64,000 bases of DNA from Fidelibacterota bacterium (GTDB taxonomy: Bacteria > Fidelibacterota > UBA8477 > JABMPR01). Within the stretch, counting starts at the first letter, position 1, and the number at the start of each line of letters is the position of its first letter. The translations under genes were made by a program, and so were the position numbers. The notes under the pieces are model-generated. The model was not told the origin of the DNA and did not search any database. It was given only the letters and a program-made list of their open reading frames with translations. The stretch lies in the NCBI GenBank assembly GCA_018673925.1, contig JABHBL010000015.1, positions 80,335-144,334 on the forward strand, read 5' to 3'. Positions 9,296-17,301 of the stretch are shown here, piece after piece.

Positions 9296-10006
9296 ATGGT
9301 CATCTTTCTCGTTTTTTTATTTGCCGCTATCGCAATATCAATTTCCTGGTACAGGGGAATGAAACGATATCAGGCTTTGAGTGATTCACCCATCGTCATG
9401 AAGAAGACGTATCAATTCAAACCAGATAGACTCACTTCACCAGCAGGGGTATACTTCAGTCCTACCCATAGCTGGGCACATATGCAATCGAACGGAGTCG
9501 CAAAGGTCGGTGTTGACGCTTTTCTAAATGGTTTAACCGGTGTTCTATCCGAAATCAAAATTCCTGAAATGGGACAAGAAGTTCGACAGGGAGAGCCCAT
9601 GTTTCGAATTTCCCACGAAGGTAAGACGCTGGTGATCTCTGCTCCTGTCTCAGGAACCATCAAAAAGATCAATCATGTCGCCCTTCAAAATCTGGGTATT
9701 GTACACCGTGATCCCTATGCAGCTGGCTGGCTGGCAAAGCTTGAACCCTCAAACTGGGAGCATGAAACCCAGCGACTCTACCGGGGCTCACGTACTGCAT
9801 CCTGGTTAAAAGCTGAAGTAACAAGAATCCGAGATTTTTTCGCTCATTCTTTTGCACCACCACATGCCGAACGCGGTCTTGCACTGCTTCAAGAAGGTGG
9901 TGATATCGCTGACGGCGCCCTCGCATTTGCAGGCAAGGGACTGTGGGGCTCATTTCAGAAACTCATCCTGGATCCATCCAATCAAGAATTAATACATGAT
10001 TCTTGA
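9296..10006 (+). CDS. Membrane-anchored GcvH-like protein 1
   Basis: The 236-residue product has one N-terminal membrane helix (about 2-18) and a domain (about 50-135) like glycine-cleavage H protein: PTHSWAHMQSNGVAKVGVD matches the start of GcvH, and SAPVSGTIKKIN the end of its lipoyl hairpin. Counting from the conserved G of EMGQEV (Gly93), the position of the lipoyl lysine is Gly109 and a lysine sits one residue later (Lys110), so lipoylation is doubtful. The last 100 residues are helical, with LLQEGGDI shared in part with the second paralogue. It is the first gene of the operon and has a strong ribosome site. No P, T or L protein of glycine cleavage is nearby. Confidence 0.75.
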   Translation: MVIFLVFLFAAIAISISWYRGMKRYQALSDSPIVMKKTYQFKPDRLTSPAGVYFSPTHSWAHMQSNGVAKVGVDAFLNGLTGVLSEIKIPEMGQEVRQGEPMFRISHEGKTLVISAPVSGTIKKINHVALQNLGIVHRDPYAAGWLAKLEPSNWEHETQRLYRGSRTASWLKAEVTRIRDFFAHSFAPPHAERGLALLQEGGDIADGALAFAGKGLWGSFQKLILDPSNQELIHDS

Positions 10007-10056
10007 TGATCCCTCATACTTGTAACTGATTATAGTAATTGTAAGGACAATCCATT

Positions 10057-10929
10057 ATGTCTATTGATAGACGCGAATTTCTTAAAACCCTGGGGGTTGC
10101 CGGCGCAAGTCTAAGCGGAGCCTCTGCACTTGGAAAATCTAAGCCTGAGCCAGATCAGGAAGAATTCTATGCCATCCTGCATGACATCACCCTCTGTGAA
10201 GGTTGTCAGGAATGCGAATTCGCCTGTGCTGCTGCCAACAACTTGCCAGAACCTACTGACTACCCTGATAGTGAAGTAAAACGAAAATTGAAACCAGATC
10301 AATACTCTGTGATCAACGCTGTAGAAACCAGTGTGGGTGAGGTGTACACAAAGCAACAATGTATGCATTGTGCCCAACCGGCCTGTGCTTCGGCCTGTCT
10401 CACTCAAGCCATGAAAAAACAGAAAGAAGGTCCCGTCACCTGGACTGAGGGTAAATGCATGGGATGTCGTTACTGCATGGTCTCCTGCCCCTTTGATGTC
10501 CCCCAATTTGAGTTTGATGACAACAATCCGAAAATTGGTAAGTGCCAGATGTGTTTTGACAAATTGAAGGAAGGTGAAGTTCCTGCCTGTGTTGGAAACT
10601 GTCCGGCTGAGGCACTCACTTTTGGAAAGCGCAGCGAAATTTTAGCTGAAGCCCACCGAAGAATTCTAGAAGATCCAGACTCATATGTTGATCATGTATA
10701 TGGTGAATATGAAGCTGGTGGTACCTCATGGTTAAACATCTCCCCTGTTCCCTTTGAAGAACTGGGATTCAAAACAGATTTGGAAACCAAACCTTATCCT
10801 GAACTCACAAAGGGATTCTTATACAGTGTTCCCTCCGTCTTTGTTCTCTGGCCAGCCTTGCTTATGGGTTTGAGAGAAGCGACGAAAAAAGATGACAAGG
10901 AAGTTATGGAAGGAGCAGATCATGAGTGA
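10057..10929 (+). CDS. Tat-exported 4x[4Fe-4S] ferredoxin subunit (HybA-like)
   Basis: The 290-residue protein has a Tat signal (DRREFLK, residues 4-10) and sixteen cysteines in four clusters: 47/50/53/57, 102/105/110/114, 134/137/140/144 and 163/166/178/182. This is the DmsB/HybA/NrfC arrangement that holds four [4Fe-4S] clusters. A single membrane helix near 254-272 anchors it, as in HybA. It should pass electrons between a periplasmic redox partner and the quinone-reacting membrane subunit encoded next, whose ATG overlaps its stop. It is a paralogue of the hydrogenase HybA at 24212..25186, but no hydrogenase subunits occur in this operon. Confidence 0.9.
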   Translation: MSIDRREFLKTLGVAGASLSGASALGKSKPEPDQEEFYAILHDITLCEGCQECEFACAAANNLPEPTDYPDSEVKRKLKPDQYSVINAVETSVGEVYTKQQCMHCAQPACASACLTQAMKKQKEGPVTWTEGKCMGCRYCMVSCPFDVPQFEFDDNNPKIGKCQMCFDKLKEGEVPACVGNCPAEALTFGKRSEILAEAHRRILEDPDSYVDHVYGEYEAGGTSWLNISPVPFEELGFKTDLETKPYPELTKGFLYSVPSVFVLWPALLMGLREATKKDDKEVMEGADHE

Positions 10930-12154
10930 GAGCGCAATGACTGATACTTATGAACGTCCTACCAGTACCTGGAAGTTTTTGCTTTCCGAGCTAAAACCCC
11001 GAGGTAATCCATGGACCATCTTCAACATGATTTCTGTGCCCACCGTTATTGTTGCCGTGGTTATTATCGTCATTCGTTTTATCTATGGACTCTCTGCGGT
11101 TTCAAATGTGACCCAAACGGTACCCTGGGGTTTATGGAAAGGTTTTAACGTGGTGACAGGCGTTGCATTCGCCGGGGGCGCTTACGTATTAACCTTTATG
11201 GTATATATCCTGGGTTTGGAAAAATATAAACCACTGGTTCGAGTCACCGTATTGAATGGGTTCCTGGCATATACATTCTATGCAATTGCCCTGATTCTTG
11301 ATCTGGGAAAGCCCTGGAACATCATCAATCCCATCATAGGTAACTCTTTTGGGACCAGCAGTATTCTCTTTCTGGTGGCCTGGCACTTCATGCTCTATAT
11401 CGTGGCTCAGCTGATCGAATTTTCTCCCACAGTGGCAGAATGGTTGGGTTCAGAACGCGCCAGACGAAACTTGAAACGTCTCACCATTGGTGCCGTGGTA
11501 TTTGGTATTACCCTTTCCACTCTACACCAATCAGGTCTGGGTGCGCTGTTCCTCATGGCCAAGGGCAAGATCCATCCGCTCTGGTATTCAGATTTCATCC
11601 CCACCTTATTTTTCATCTCCAGTATTTTTGCTGGGCTGAGTATGGTGATTTTTCAAGGAAGTATCCTACAAAAGGTCTTTGCCTATCAATTGGATAAGAA
11701 TAGCGATGCAAATCATAATATCATGATTCGTGGTCTCTCCCGAGTTTGTGCAATCGCCATGTTTGTCTATTTCTTTCTCAAAATCGTTGATTCAGTTCAC
11801 AATCATACCCTGGGATATCTCATGACCCCTATGGGAGTCTGGTACATGATAGAAATGATCGGTTTTGTGCTCATACCCATGCTGCTCTTTGTTAGAGGAG
11901 TTAGATTAGGTACGCCATTCACCATTAAGTTGGCTTCAATTATGACTCTGATTGGGATTGTCCTCAATCGTATGAACGTGTCTGTAATTGCCTACCGTTG
12001 GGATGAGATTCCCCGCTATATACCCACCTGGATGGAAATAGTAGTCACCGTGTCCATCCTATTCATACAGATCTGGATCTTCCGCTGGGTTCTCCATCGT
12101 ATGCCCGTATTGAGAACCATGGAATCCATGACAGCAACTTCACAAACACAATAA
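10922..12154 (+). CDS. NrfD/HybB-family quinone-interacting membrane subunit
   Basis: The 410-residue protein has about ten membrane helices and matches the NrfD/PsrC/HybB family, integral subunits that exchange electrons with menaquinone and lack haem. PWGLWKGFNVVTGVAFAGG corresponds to the conserved segment PWGIWIVYDVLVGTALGCG in the HybB of the hydrogenase operon, and HQSGLGALFLMAKGKIHPLW also has a clear counterpart there. I place the start at 10922, since AAGGAGCAG lies just upstream and the ATGAGTGA overlaps the ferredoxin stop by eight bases; a GTG or ATG ten codons earlier is less likely. With the ferredoxin it forms a two-subunit membrane electron-transfer module. Confidence 0.88.
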   Translation: MSESAMTDTYERPTSTWKFLLSELKPRGNPWTIFNMISVPTVIVAVVIIVIRFIYGLSAVSNVTQTVPWGLWKGFNVVTGVAFAGGAYVLTFMVYILGLEKYKPLVRVTVLNGFLAYTFYAIALILDLGKPWNIINPIIGNSFGTSSILFLVAWHFMLYIVAQLIEFSPTVAEWLGSERARRNLKRLTIGAVVFGITLSTLHQSGLGALFLMAKGKIHPLWYSDFIPTLFFISSIFAGLSMVIFQGSILQKVFAYQLDKNSDANHNIMIRGLSRVCAIAMFVYFFLKIVDSVHNHTLGYLMTPMGVWYMIEMIGFVLIPMLLFVRGVRLGTPFTIKLASIMTLIGIVLNRMNVSVIAYRWDEIPRYIPTWMEIVVTVSILFIQIWIFRWVLHRMPVLRTMESMTATSQTQ

Positions 12155-12166
12155 GGTAACAGAATC

Positions 12167-12859
12167 ATGCCCAATCTTTTCTATAACGATATTTTTGCAA
12201 CCAAGGGAATTGAGTATTTACTCATCATAAGCTTCTTCCTGGTTTTCATCCCCTTTTATTCCTTTCTCAAAGAGGTCGAAGGTCCGCTCTTCTCACTGGC
12301 CAAAGTGCGTCTACCGCGTGGTGTCTTTTTTGATAAAACCCACACCTGGGCTTATCTCAAATCCGCTGGTCAGGTTCAAGTTGGAGTGGATGATTTTCTG
12401 GCTGCCCTCACCGGTCCTGTTTCACTGCAACTTCACAAAATGGTTGGTGAAGAGGTTCAACGTGGGGATCACCTCGCCACCCTTAAGGGTGAAGGTAAAA
12501 GCCTCAAGGTTTACTCCCCTGTGAGTGGAACTATGAAATCCATTAATAAAAAGGCACTCCATAAATTCAGTAAACGTACCAGCAATGATTTTACTGAGAA
12601 CTGGCTATTTGATATGGCCCCAAAGCGCTGGGATGTAGAGAAAGCCATGCTCATTATTGGTGAGAAGGCTCAGCAATGGGTCCAGCAGGAGCAGGCCAGG
12701 TTACGTGATGTTCTAGCCTTTGCCGAAAGAAAATACGATCTATCAGCTCAACCCATCCTACTCCAGGAAGGTGGTGAGATAGAAGATAAAGTACTTGAAT
12801 CACTATCACCTGAAATCTGGGAAGAGTTCCAATCAGAGTTTATCGACGCAGCGAAGTGA
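12167..12859 (+). CDS. Membrane-anchored GcvH-like protein 2
   Basis: This 230-residue paralogue of the first operon gene has a membrane helix (about 15-34) and a GcvH-like domain (about 50-135) with KTHTWAYLKSAGQVQVGVDD and YSPVSGTMKSIN. By ungapped count from Gly94, the lipoyl-lysine position is Gly110, followed by Lys111, the same one-residue shift as in protein 1. The C-terminal region also ends with a helical segment and a LLQEGGEIEDK motif. It lies 12 bases after the NrfD gene, with TAAGGTAA before the ATG, and touches the third paralogue. A structural or carrier role in the NrfD complex is an inference. Confidence 0.75.
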   Translation: MPNLFYNDIFATKGIEYLLIISFFLVFIPFYSFLKEVEGPLFSLAKVRLPRGVFFDKTHTWAYLKSAGQVQVGVDDFLAALTGPVSLQLHKMVGEEVQRGDHLATLKGEGKSLKVYSPVSGTMKSINKKALHKFSKRTSNDFTENWLFDMAPKRWDVEKAMLIIGEKAQQWVQQEQARLRDVLAFAERKYDLSAQPILLQEGGEIEDKVLESLSPEIWEEFQSEFIDAAK

Positions 12860-12900
12860 CAAGTAACAAACATATCGAATCTGTAGACGGGGGGTCCTGT

Positions 12901-13659
12901 ATGACTCAGGATTCCCCGTCTGCCAAATCCAAAACATGTAGAATAAGACCTAAAATGGAATCACAAAAATGTATATGGATGGATGCCAAATCAGTTGAAT
13001 ATCAACTTTGTCCATTAAATCAAAACTGTGATTTATGTGATTTTCACAAGGAAATGATGCGCGGATGCCGTCCCGGGAAAACGGCTGAATCAACAACCAT
13101 TGATATTCGAAGTCCTGAAGCATCGGTTATCCAGTTTACACCTGGTCTTCAGTTTTTAAATCGTCACTTTTGGATAAAAAGAACTGGTGAAGGGAAGGTG
13201 CATCTGGGTATAGATGCCTTTTTGCTGCAAATTTTATCATCGGTCCAGAAAATAATCACACCCAAAGTAACCACACCACTTCTGCAGAGACAGTGCTTTG
13301 CATGGCTACAACTCGAGGATGAAATAATCTATCTGCGTATGCCCATTCCAGGACGTATTATTCAATCCAACCCACTGTTCGATTCCCAGCAGATACAGGA
13401 TAGGCATCTGTATCTGAGCCCCGAGGAGGACCTCTGGTTACTAGAACTGGAGCTGGATGATAATGTTTTGGAAATTGAATTTCTCTGCAAGGATGACTAC
13501 TTAAACCAGGCCAAAGAAGATATTGATCGTTTTGAAAAACTTCTCGAGGCCAGAGAGGAAGCAACACCTCAATCTCTCGTTCGTAGATCTCAGTTAAACA
13601 AAAAAGTATTCTCAAAGTACCTCTTAGACGTTAGCGACAACCTGGTCTATGTATGCTAA
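12901..13659 (+). CDS. GcvH-like protein 3 with N-terminal Cys motif
   Basis: From the ATG at 12901 the product has 252 residues. An N-terminal Cys-rich segment (Cys24, 37, 43, 46 in CIWM-LCPLNQNCDLCDFH) is a probable metal site that I recall from some GcvH homologues of anaerobes. A diverged GcvH-like domain follows, with FWIKRTGEGKVHLGIDAF and MPIPGRIIQSN; no lysine is near the lipoyl position (Asp/Glu there). There is no membrane helix, so it should be cytoplasmic. A GTG at 12856 overlaps the previous stop and adds 15 codons; I prefer 12901 because a G-run sits just upstream. It precedes the sensor kinase. Confidence 0.65.
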   Translation: MTQDSPSAKSKTCRIRPKMESQKCIWMDAKSVEYQLCPLNQNCDLCDFHKEMMRGCRPGKTAESTTIDIRSPEASVIQFTPGLQFLNRHFWIKRTGEGKVHLGIDAFLLQILSSVQKIITPKVTTPLLQRQCFAWLQLEDEIIYLRMPIPGRIIQSNPLFDSQQIQDRHLYLSPEEDLWLLELELDDNVLEIEFLCKDDYLNQAKEDIDRFEKLLEAREEATPQSLVRRSQLNKKVFSKYLLDVSDNLVYVC

Positions 13660-13728
13660 CTGGCATGTAATATGCTTAGTTAACTACTGCCTTTTATAAC
13701 TCAACCAAAAAATTTCCCCGGGGGAGAC

Positions 13729-15405
13729 ATGGTTCAAGAGTCAGTGCAAAAAAAGGAGACCCGATCTCACTTGAAACTAGCATGGCGAGATCTCTTCCGT
13801 ACCAAATCATTATACAGCCATCTCGTGGCAATGTTGCTCTCCATGTCCTTGCTGCTTTTCATTTTCCTGGCCTGGTTGATCTTTTCCATCTCTAACAACT
13901 ATCTTGAAAATGTGTTAACGCGTTGTGGCAAAAGAATGTCTGCCATGGTCGACCTGAGCATCAGGTCAAGTATGATTCGCGAAGATCATGCTGAACTCAC
14001 TATCGCTATTACCAAAGTTCAGGATGTCCCTGGCGTTGGGGCCATCCGCATATTTAATGATGAGGGTGAGATCAGACACTTCTCCCCAAGCGCCCTCAAC
14101 TCTGGGATGGAGCATACACCAATGACTCCCTGTGCTCATTGTCATAGTGAAGTCAATCATGCACAATGGGGTATGCCTGGCACCTGTGTCTACAATCGAG
14201 AGGCTGATAGCAGTCGAGCCATGATTGTCCTGTCTCCCATTATGTCCACCCCAGAATGTCGATCCTCAGGTTGTCATCAGACCCATCTTGATTCAGAAGT
14301 GCTGGGATTTTTAGAAATTGAGTTACCTCTGAATGAATTGGATGCCACGTTGACCCAACTTTTGTATGAATACTTTGGTCTTATCTTACTATTTCTTGTG
14401 TTGGTTATGGGATCCTTACTCTTCTTCGTAAAGCGACGTATTCACAAGCCACTGAAACGGATTGTAGACGCCAGCCGTGCTGTCTCTACTGGAAATTTGT
14501 CAGTCCGCGTGAATGTTCAACCCAATGATTTGATAGACATTCACGAGGTGGGATTGGCATTAAACTCCATGCTGGAATCCATCAATGAGAGCAGCCGTGA
14601 GCTGCATCAATGGTCCAACGAACTGGAAAATAAGGTGCGAACCAAATCTGAAGATATTGCCAGAACTCAAAACGAGATATATCAAATTGAACGATTGGCT
14701 TCTCTTGGACGTCTTTCTTCTTCCGTCGCCCATGAAATCAATAATCCACTGGCTGGGGTGCTCACCTATGCAAAACTGGTCTCCAGAATTTTGCAAAACC
14801 CTGAACTGACTGAAGAGAAAAAGGAAGCCGTCCTAAAACATCTTGATATGATACAATCTGAGACGACGCGTTGTGGAAACATTGTCAAGGGGCTCCTTAA
14901 TTTTTCACGGGAGGGCAGCCAAAAATTTGATGAGGTCAATCTAAATGAAGTTCTTGAAGAAACAGAACAACTCATCCAACATAGTTTCCAAATCTCTGAT
15001 GTAACTCTGGCTACAGATTTCTCAGCCACGCAAGATCTCATAAGGGGCAATGGGAATCAAATCATCCAGGCCTGTCTGGCAGTGCTTACCAATGCTCTGG
15101 AAGCAGTAAGTCCTGGGCCAGACAGTCAGGTAACCTACCGCAGTTACAATTCAGATATGGAACATATCACCATAGAGATCAAAGATAATGGCATAGGTAT
15201 TTCTGAAGCAGATCAGGAGCACATATTTGAACCATTCTTCTCCAGTAAGAAAGAAATGTCGGGAATTGGGTTGGGACTGGCAGTCACCTATGGAATTTTA
15301 GAACAACATAACGCAAAAGTTACTGTGGATTCTGCACCCGGTGCCGGTACTTCGATGAAATTCACTTTTGAATTAAGCTCTGGGAGGGCTGATGATGGAC
15401 AATAA
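13729..15405 (+). CDS. Sensor histidine kinase with periplasmic haem-c motifs
   Basis: The 558-residue kinase has membrane helices near 33-55 and 216-234 that enclose a periplasmic domain of about 160 residues. That domain contains CAHCH (135-139) and a CX4CH motif (177-183), plus Cys153, so it probably binds one or two c-type haems and senses redox state or a gas. A HAMP domain, a HisKA domain with phospho-acceptor His335 in HEINNP, and an HATPase domain with DNGIG and GIGLGLAV follow. It overlaps the response regulator gene by 14 bases, which makes them a pair. It likely controls the operon it lies in through the sigma-54 promoter at 9248. Confidence 0.88.
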   Translation: MVQESVQKKETRSHLKLAWRDLFRTKSLYSHLVAMLLSMSLLLFIFLAWLIFSISNNYLENVLTRCGKRMSAMVDLSIRSSMIREDHAELTIAITKVQDVPGVGAIRIFNDEGEIRHFSPSALNSGMEHTPMTPCAHCHSEVNHAQWGMPGTCVYNREADSSRAMIVLSPIMSTPECRSSGCHQTHLDSEVLGFLEIELPLNELDATLTQLLYEYFGLILLFLVLVMGSLLFFVKRRIHKPLKRIVDASRAVSTGNLSVRVNVQPNDLIDIHEVGLALNSMLESINESSRELHQWSNELENKVRTKSEDIARTQNEIYQIERLASLGRLSSSVAHEINNPLAGVLTYAKLVSRILQNPELTEEKKEAVLKHLDMIQSETTRCGNIVKGLLNFSREGSQKFDEVNLNEVLEETEQLIQHSFQISDVTLATDFSATQDLIRGNGNQIIQACLAVLTNALEAVSPGPDSQVTYRSYNSDMEHITIEIKDNGIGISEADQEHIFEPFFSSKKEMSGIGLGLAVTYGILEQHNAKVTVDSAPGAGTSMKFTFELSSGRADDGQ

Positions 15406-16735
15406 TCTTTCGATACTAGTAGTTGATGACGAGCTCTCAGTACGTGATTCACTATCCAACTGGTTTATTGAAGATGGATATACAGTAGACACTGCTGAAG
15501 ATGCCAAGGTTGCCTTGAAAAAGATTGAGGCCTATCACTTTCATATCATCCTGATCGACATAAAACTCCCTGGTATGGATGGTCTGGAGCTCAATCGACG
15601 GATAAAAACCATCAATGAAGATACCATTGTCATCATCATGACTGCCTTTGCCTCGGTTGATTCAGCTGTGGAAGCTTTGAAGGATGGAGCTTACGACTAT
15701 GTATGCAAGCCCTTCGACCCAGATGCCGTCACCCATATCATTCGTAATGCCAGCAAATCCATTCAACTCAGTCAGGAAAATCTTTCCTTACAGGATCGGA
15801 TCAAGAGTCTGGTAAATGTTGAGGATATCATTGGTGAGAGTGAAGGCATTCTCAATGTCCTGGAACAGGTCAGGGTTGTGGCTGAAACTGATTCCACCGT
15901 CATTATCAATGGTGATAGTGGTACGGGAAAGGAGCTCATTGCAAAGGCCATTCATATGAACTCATCCAGACGCTTCTTCCCCATGGTTACCGTTCATTGC
16001 GGAGCCATTGCTGAGAATCTTATGGAAAGCGAGCTCTTTGGTCATGAGAGAGGTGCTTTTACCGGTGCACAATACGCACGCAAGGGTAAATTTGAAATGG
16101 CCGATGGAGCCACCTTGTTTCTTGATGAGATTTCCACCATCTCCATGAAAATGCAGATCGAAATATTGAGAGTTCTGGAAACAAAGAAATTTACCAGAGT
16201 GGGTGGAAATCGTGAATTTTCATCTGACTTCCGCGTGATCTGTGCCACCAATCGTGATCTTGCAACCATGGTAAAAAATGGTGAGTTCAGAGAGGATCTC
16301 TTCTATCGGCTCAATGTATTTTCAATCGACATTCCACCCCTCCGCGAGCGCGTGGAAGACATCAAGTTGCTCTCAGAACATTTTGTAAAACTCTATGCTG
16401 ATCAAATGAACAAGGGAACGCGTCACATTGGTAAACGGGCTGCCAAAGCCTTACAGAATTATGCATTCCCTGGCAATGTCCGCGAGTTGGAAAATCTTAT
16501 CGAAAGAGCGATAGTCATTGGGACTGGTGATACGGTTCAATTAAAAGACCTGCCATTTCAGCAAAACATTGATAAGCCAACCTGGGAATCCATTCAGGAT
16601 ATGGAGCACCACCATATTGAAAGTATTCTAAAGAAATATGATTGGAATATCTCTCAGGCCGCCAAAGCGCTGGGAGTTGACCGCGTCACCCTGTACAGCA
16701 AGATAAAGAAATACAAAATCGAAAAGGGCAGCTAG
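15392..16735 (+). CDS. Sigma-54-dependent response regulator (NtrC family)
   Basis: The 447-residue protein has a receiver domain with phospho-acceptor Asp56 and Lys106. Its AAA+ domain carries Walker A GDSGTGKE (174-181), the sigma-54 contact loop GAFTGA (221-226) and Walker B LFLDEI (242-247), and a Fis-type helix-turn-helix closes the C-terminus (about 405-440). All residues needed for ATP hydrolysis and sigma-54 contact are present. It is paired with the haem-sensing kinase by gene overlap. The candidate target is the -24/-12 site at 9248. Start at ATG 15392 or the ATG directly after it. Confidence 0.95.
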   Translation: MMDNNLSILVVDDELSVRDSLSNWFIEDGYTVDTAEDAKVALKKIEAYHFHIILIDIKLPGMDGLELNRRIKTINEDTIVIIMTAFASVDSAVEALKDGAYDYVCKPFDPDAVTHIIRNASKSIQLSQENLSLQDRIKSLVNVEDIIGESEGILNVLEQVRVVAETDSTVIINGDSGTGKELIAKAIHMNSSRRFFPMVTVHCGAIAENLMESELFGHERGAFTGAQYARKGKFEMADGATLFLDEISTISMKMQIEILRVLETKKFTRVGGNREFSSDFRVICATNRDLATMVKNGEFREDLFYRLNVFSIDIPPLRERVEDIKLLSEHFVKLYADQMNKGTRHIGKRAAKALQNYAFPGNVRELENLIERAIVIGTGDTVQLKDLPFQQNIDKPTWESIQDMEHHHIESILKKYDWNISQAAKALGVDRVTLYSKIKKYKIEKGS

Positions 16736-16750
16736 ATCAGGATTAGATAA

Positions 16751-17281
16751 GTGTCTCTGATCAAGATCATTCCCCTCCAGTTTTCTGCTGTGGAAGAGCT
16801 AGAAATAATGCTCTCCATCATCAGTAACCGTTTTAAAATTGAAACCCGCCTGAGTACGCGTCCATTCGATATGACCCCCTACTTCAATCCGGTTCGATCA
16901 CAGTACAACGCCAATGAGATTATTCAACAGTTGGTCACATCAGCAGGTGATGATAATAAGATCGTAGGTATAACTGAGTTGGATCTCTTCATCCCCGTTT
17001 TGAAGTACATTTTTGGCCAGGCCTATCTGGGTGGTTCTGCTGCTCTGGTGTCCGGGCATCGCCTCCACAATAGCAGATATGGTCTGGCGGAGGATCCCAA
17101 ACTGTACTCAGACCGTCTCCTAAAATGCCTAATCCACGAACTGGGTCATGCCTTCGGTCTCAAACACTGTCTGAAACCAGGATGTGTTATGGTTTCTACA
17201 ACCTATGTGGAAGAAATGGATCAAAAGTCAGATATTTTTTGTCATACCTGCCAAGAGGAACTGGCTGAGCTGACCGCTTAA
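16751..17281 (+). CDS. Archaemetzincin-family zinc metalloprotease
   Basis: The 176-residue protein carries the extended metzincin motif HELGHAFGLKH (His129, Glu130, His133, His139) followed by Cys140, Cys145 and a CHTC pair (Cys164, Cys167). This is the full archaemetzincin signature, with a catalytic zinc and a second structural zinc. It begins at a GTG 15 bases after the response-regulator stop, so it should be the last gene of the operon. No signal peptide is present, so it acts in the cytoplasm. Bacterial members are scattered and their substrates unknown; a link to turnover or maturation of the operon's proteins is only a guess. Confidence 0.88.
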   Translation: MSLIKIIPLQFSAVEELEIMLSIISNRFKIETRLSTRPFDMTPYFNPVRSQYNANEIIQQLVTSAGDDNKIVGITELDLFIPVLKYIFGQAYLGGSAALVSGHRLHNSRYGLAEDPKLYSDRLLKCLIHELGHAFGLKHCLKPGCVMVSTTYVEEMDQKSDIFCHTCQEELAELTA

Positions 17282-17285
17282 CTGT

Positions 17286-17301
17286 TCCCACTATCGTGGG
17301 A
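17286..17301. terminator. Hairpin between convergent operons
   Basis: TCCCAC-TATC-GTGGGA forms a perfect six-pair stem in the nine-base gap between the archaemetzincin stop (17281) and the SDR stop (17291), overlapping the last codons of the SDR gene. It has no long T-run, so it may be a weak bidirectional terminator or serve to limit read-through between colliding transcripts. Confidence 0.4.

Noticed and set aside
9296..13659. Glycine cleavage system H proteins in the normal sense
   Set aside because: No gcvP, gcvT or lipoyl ligase nearby, two copies have membrane helices, and the lipoyl lysine position is not conserved.
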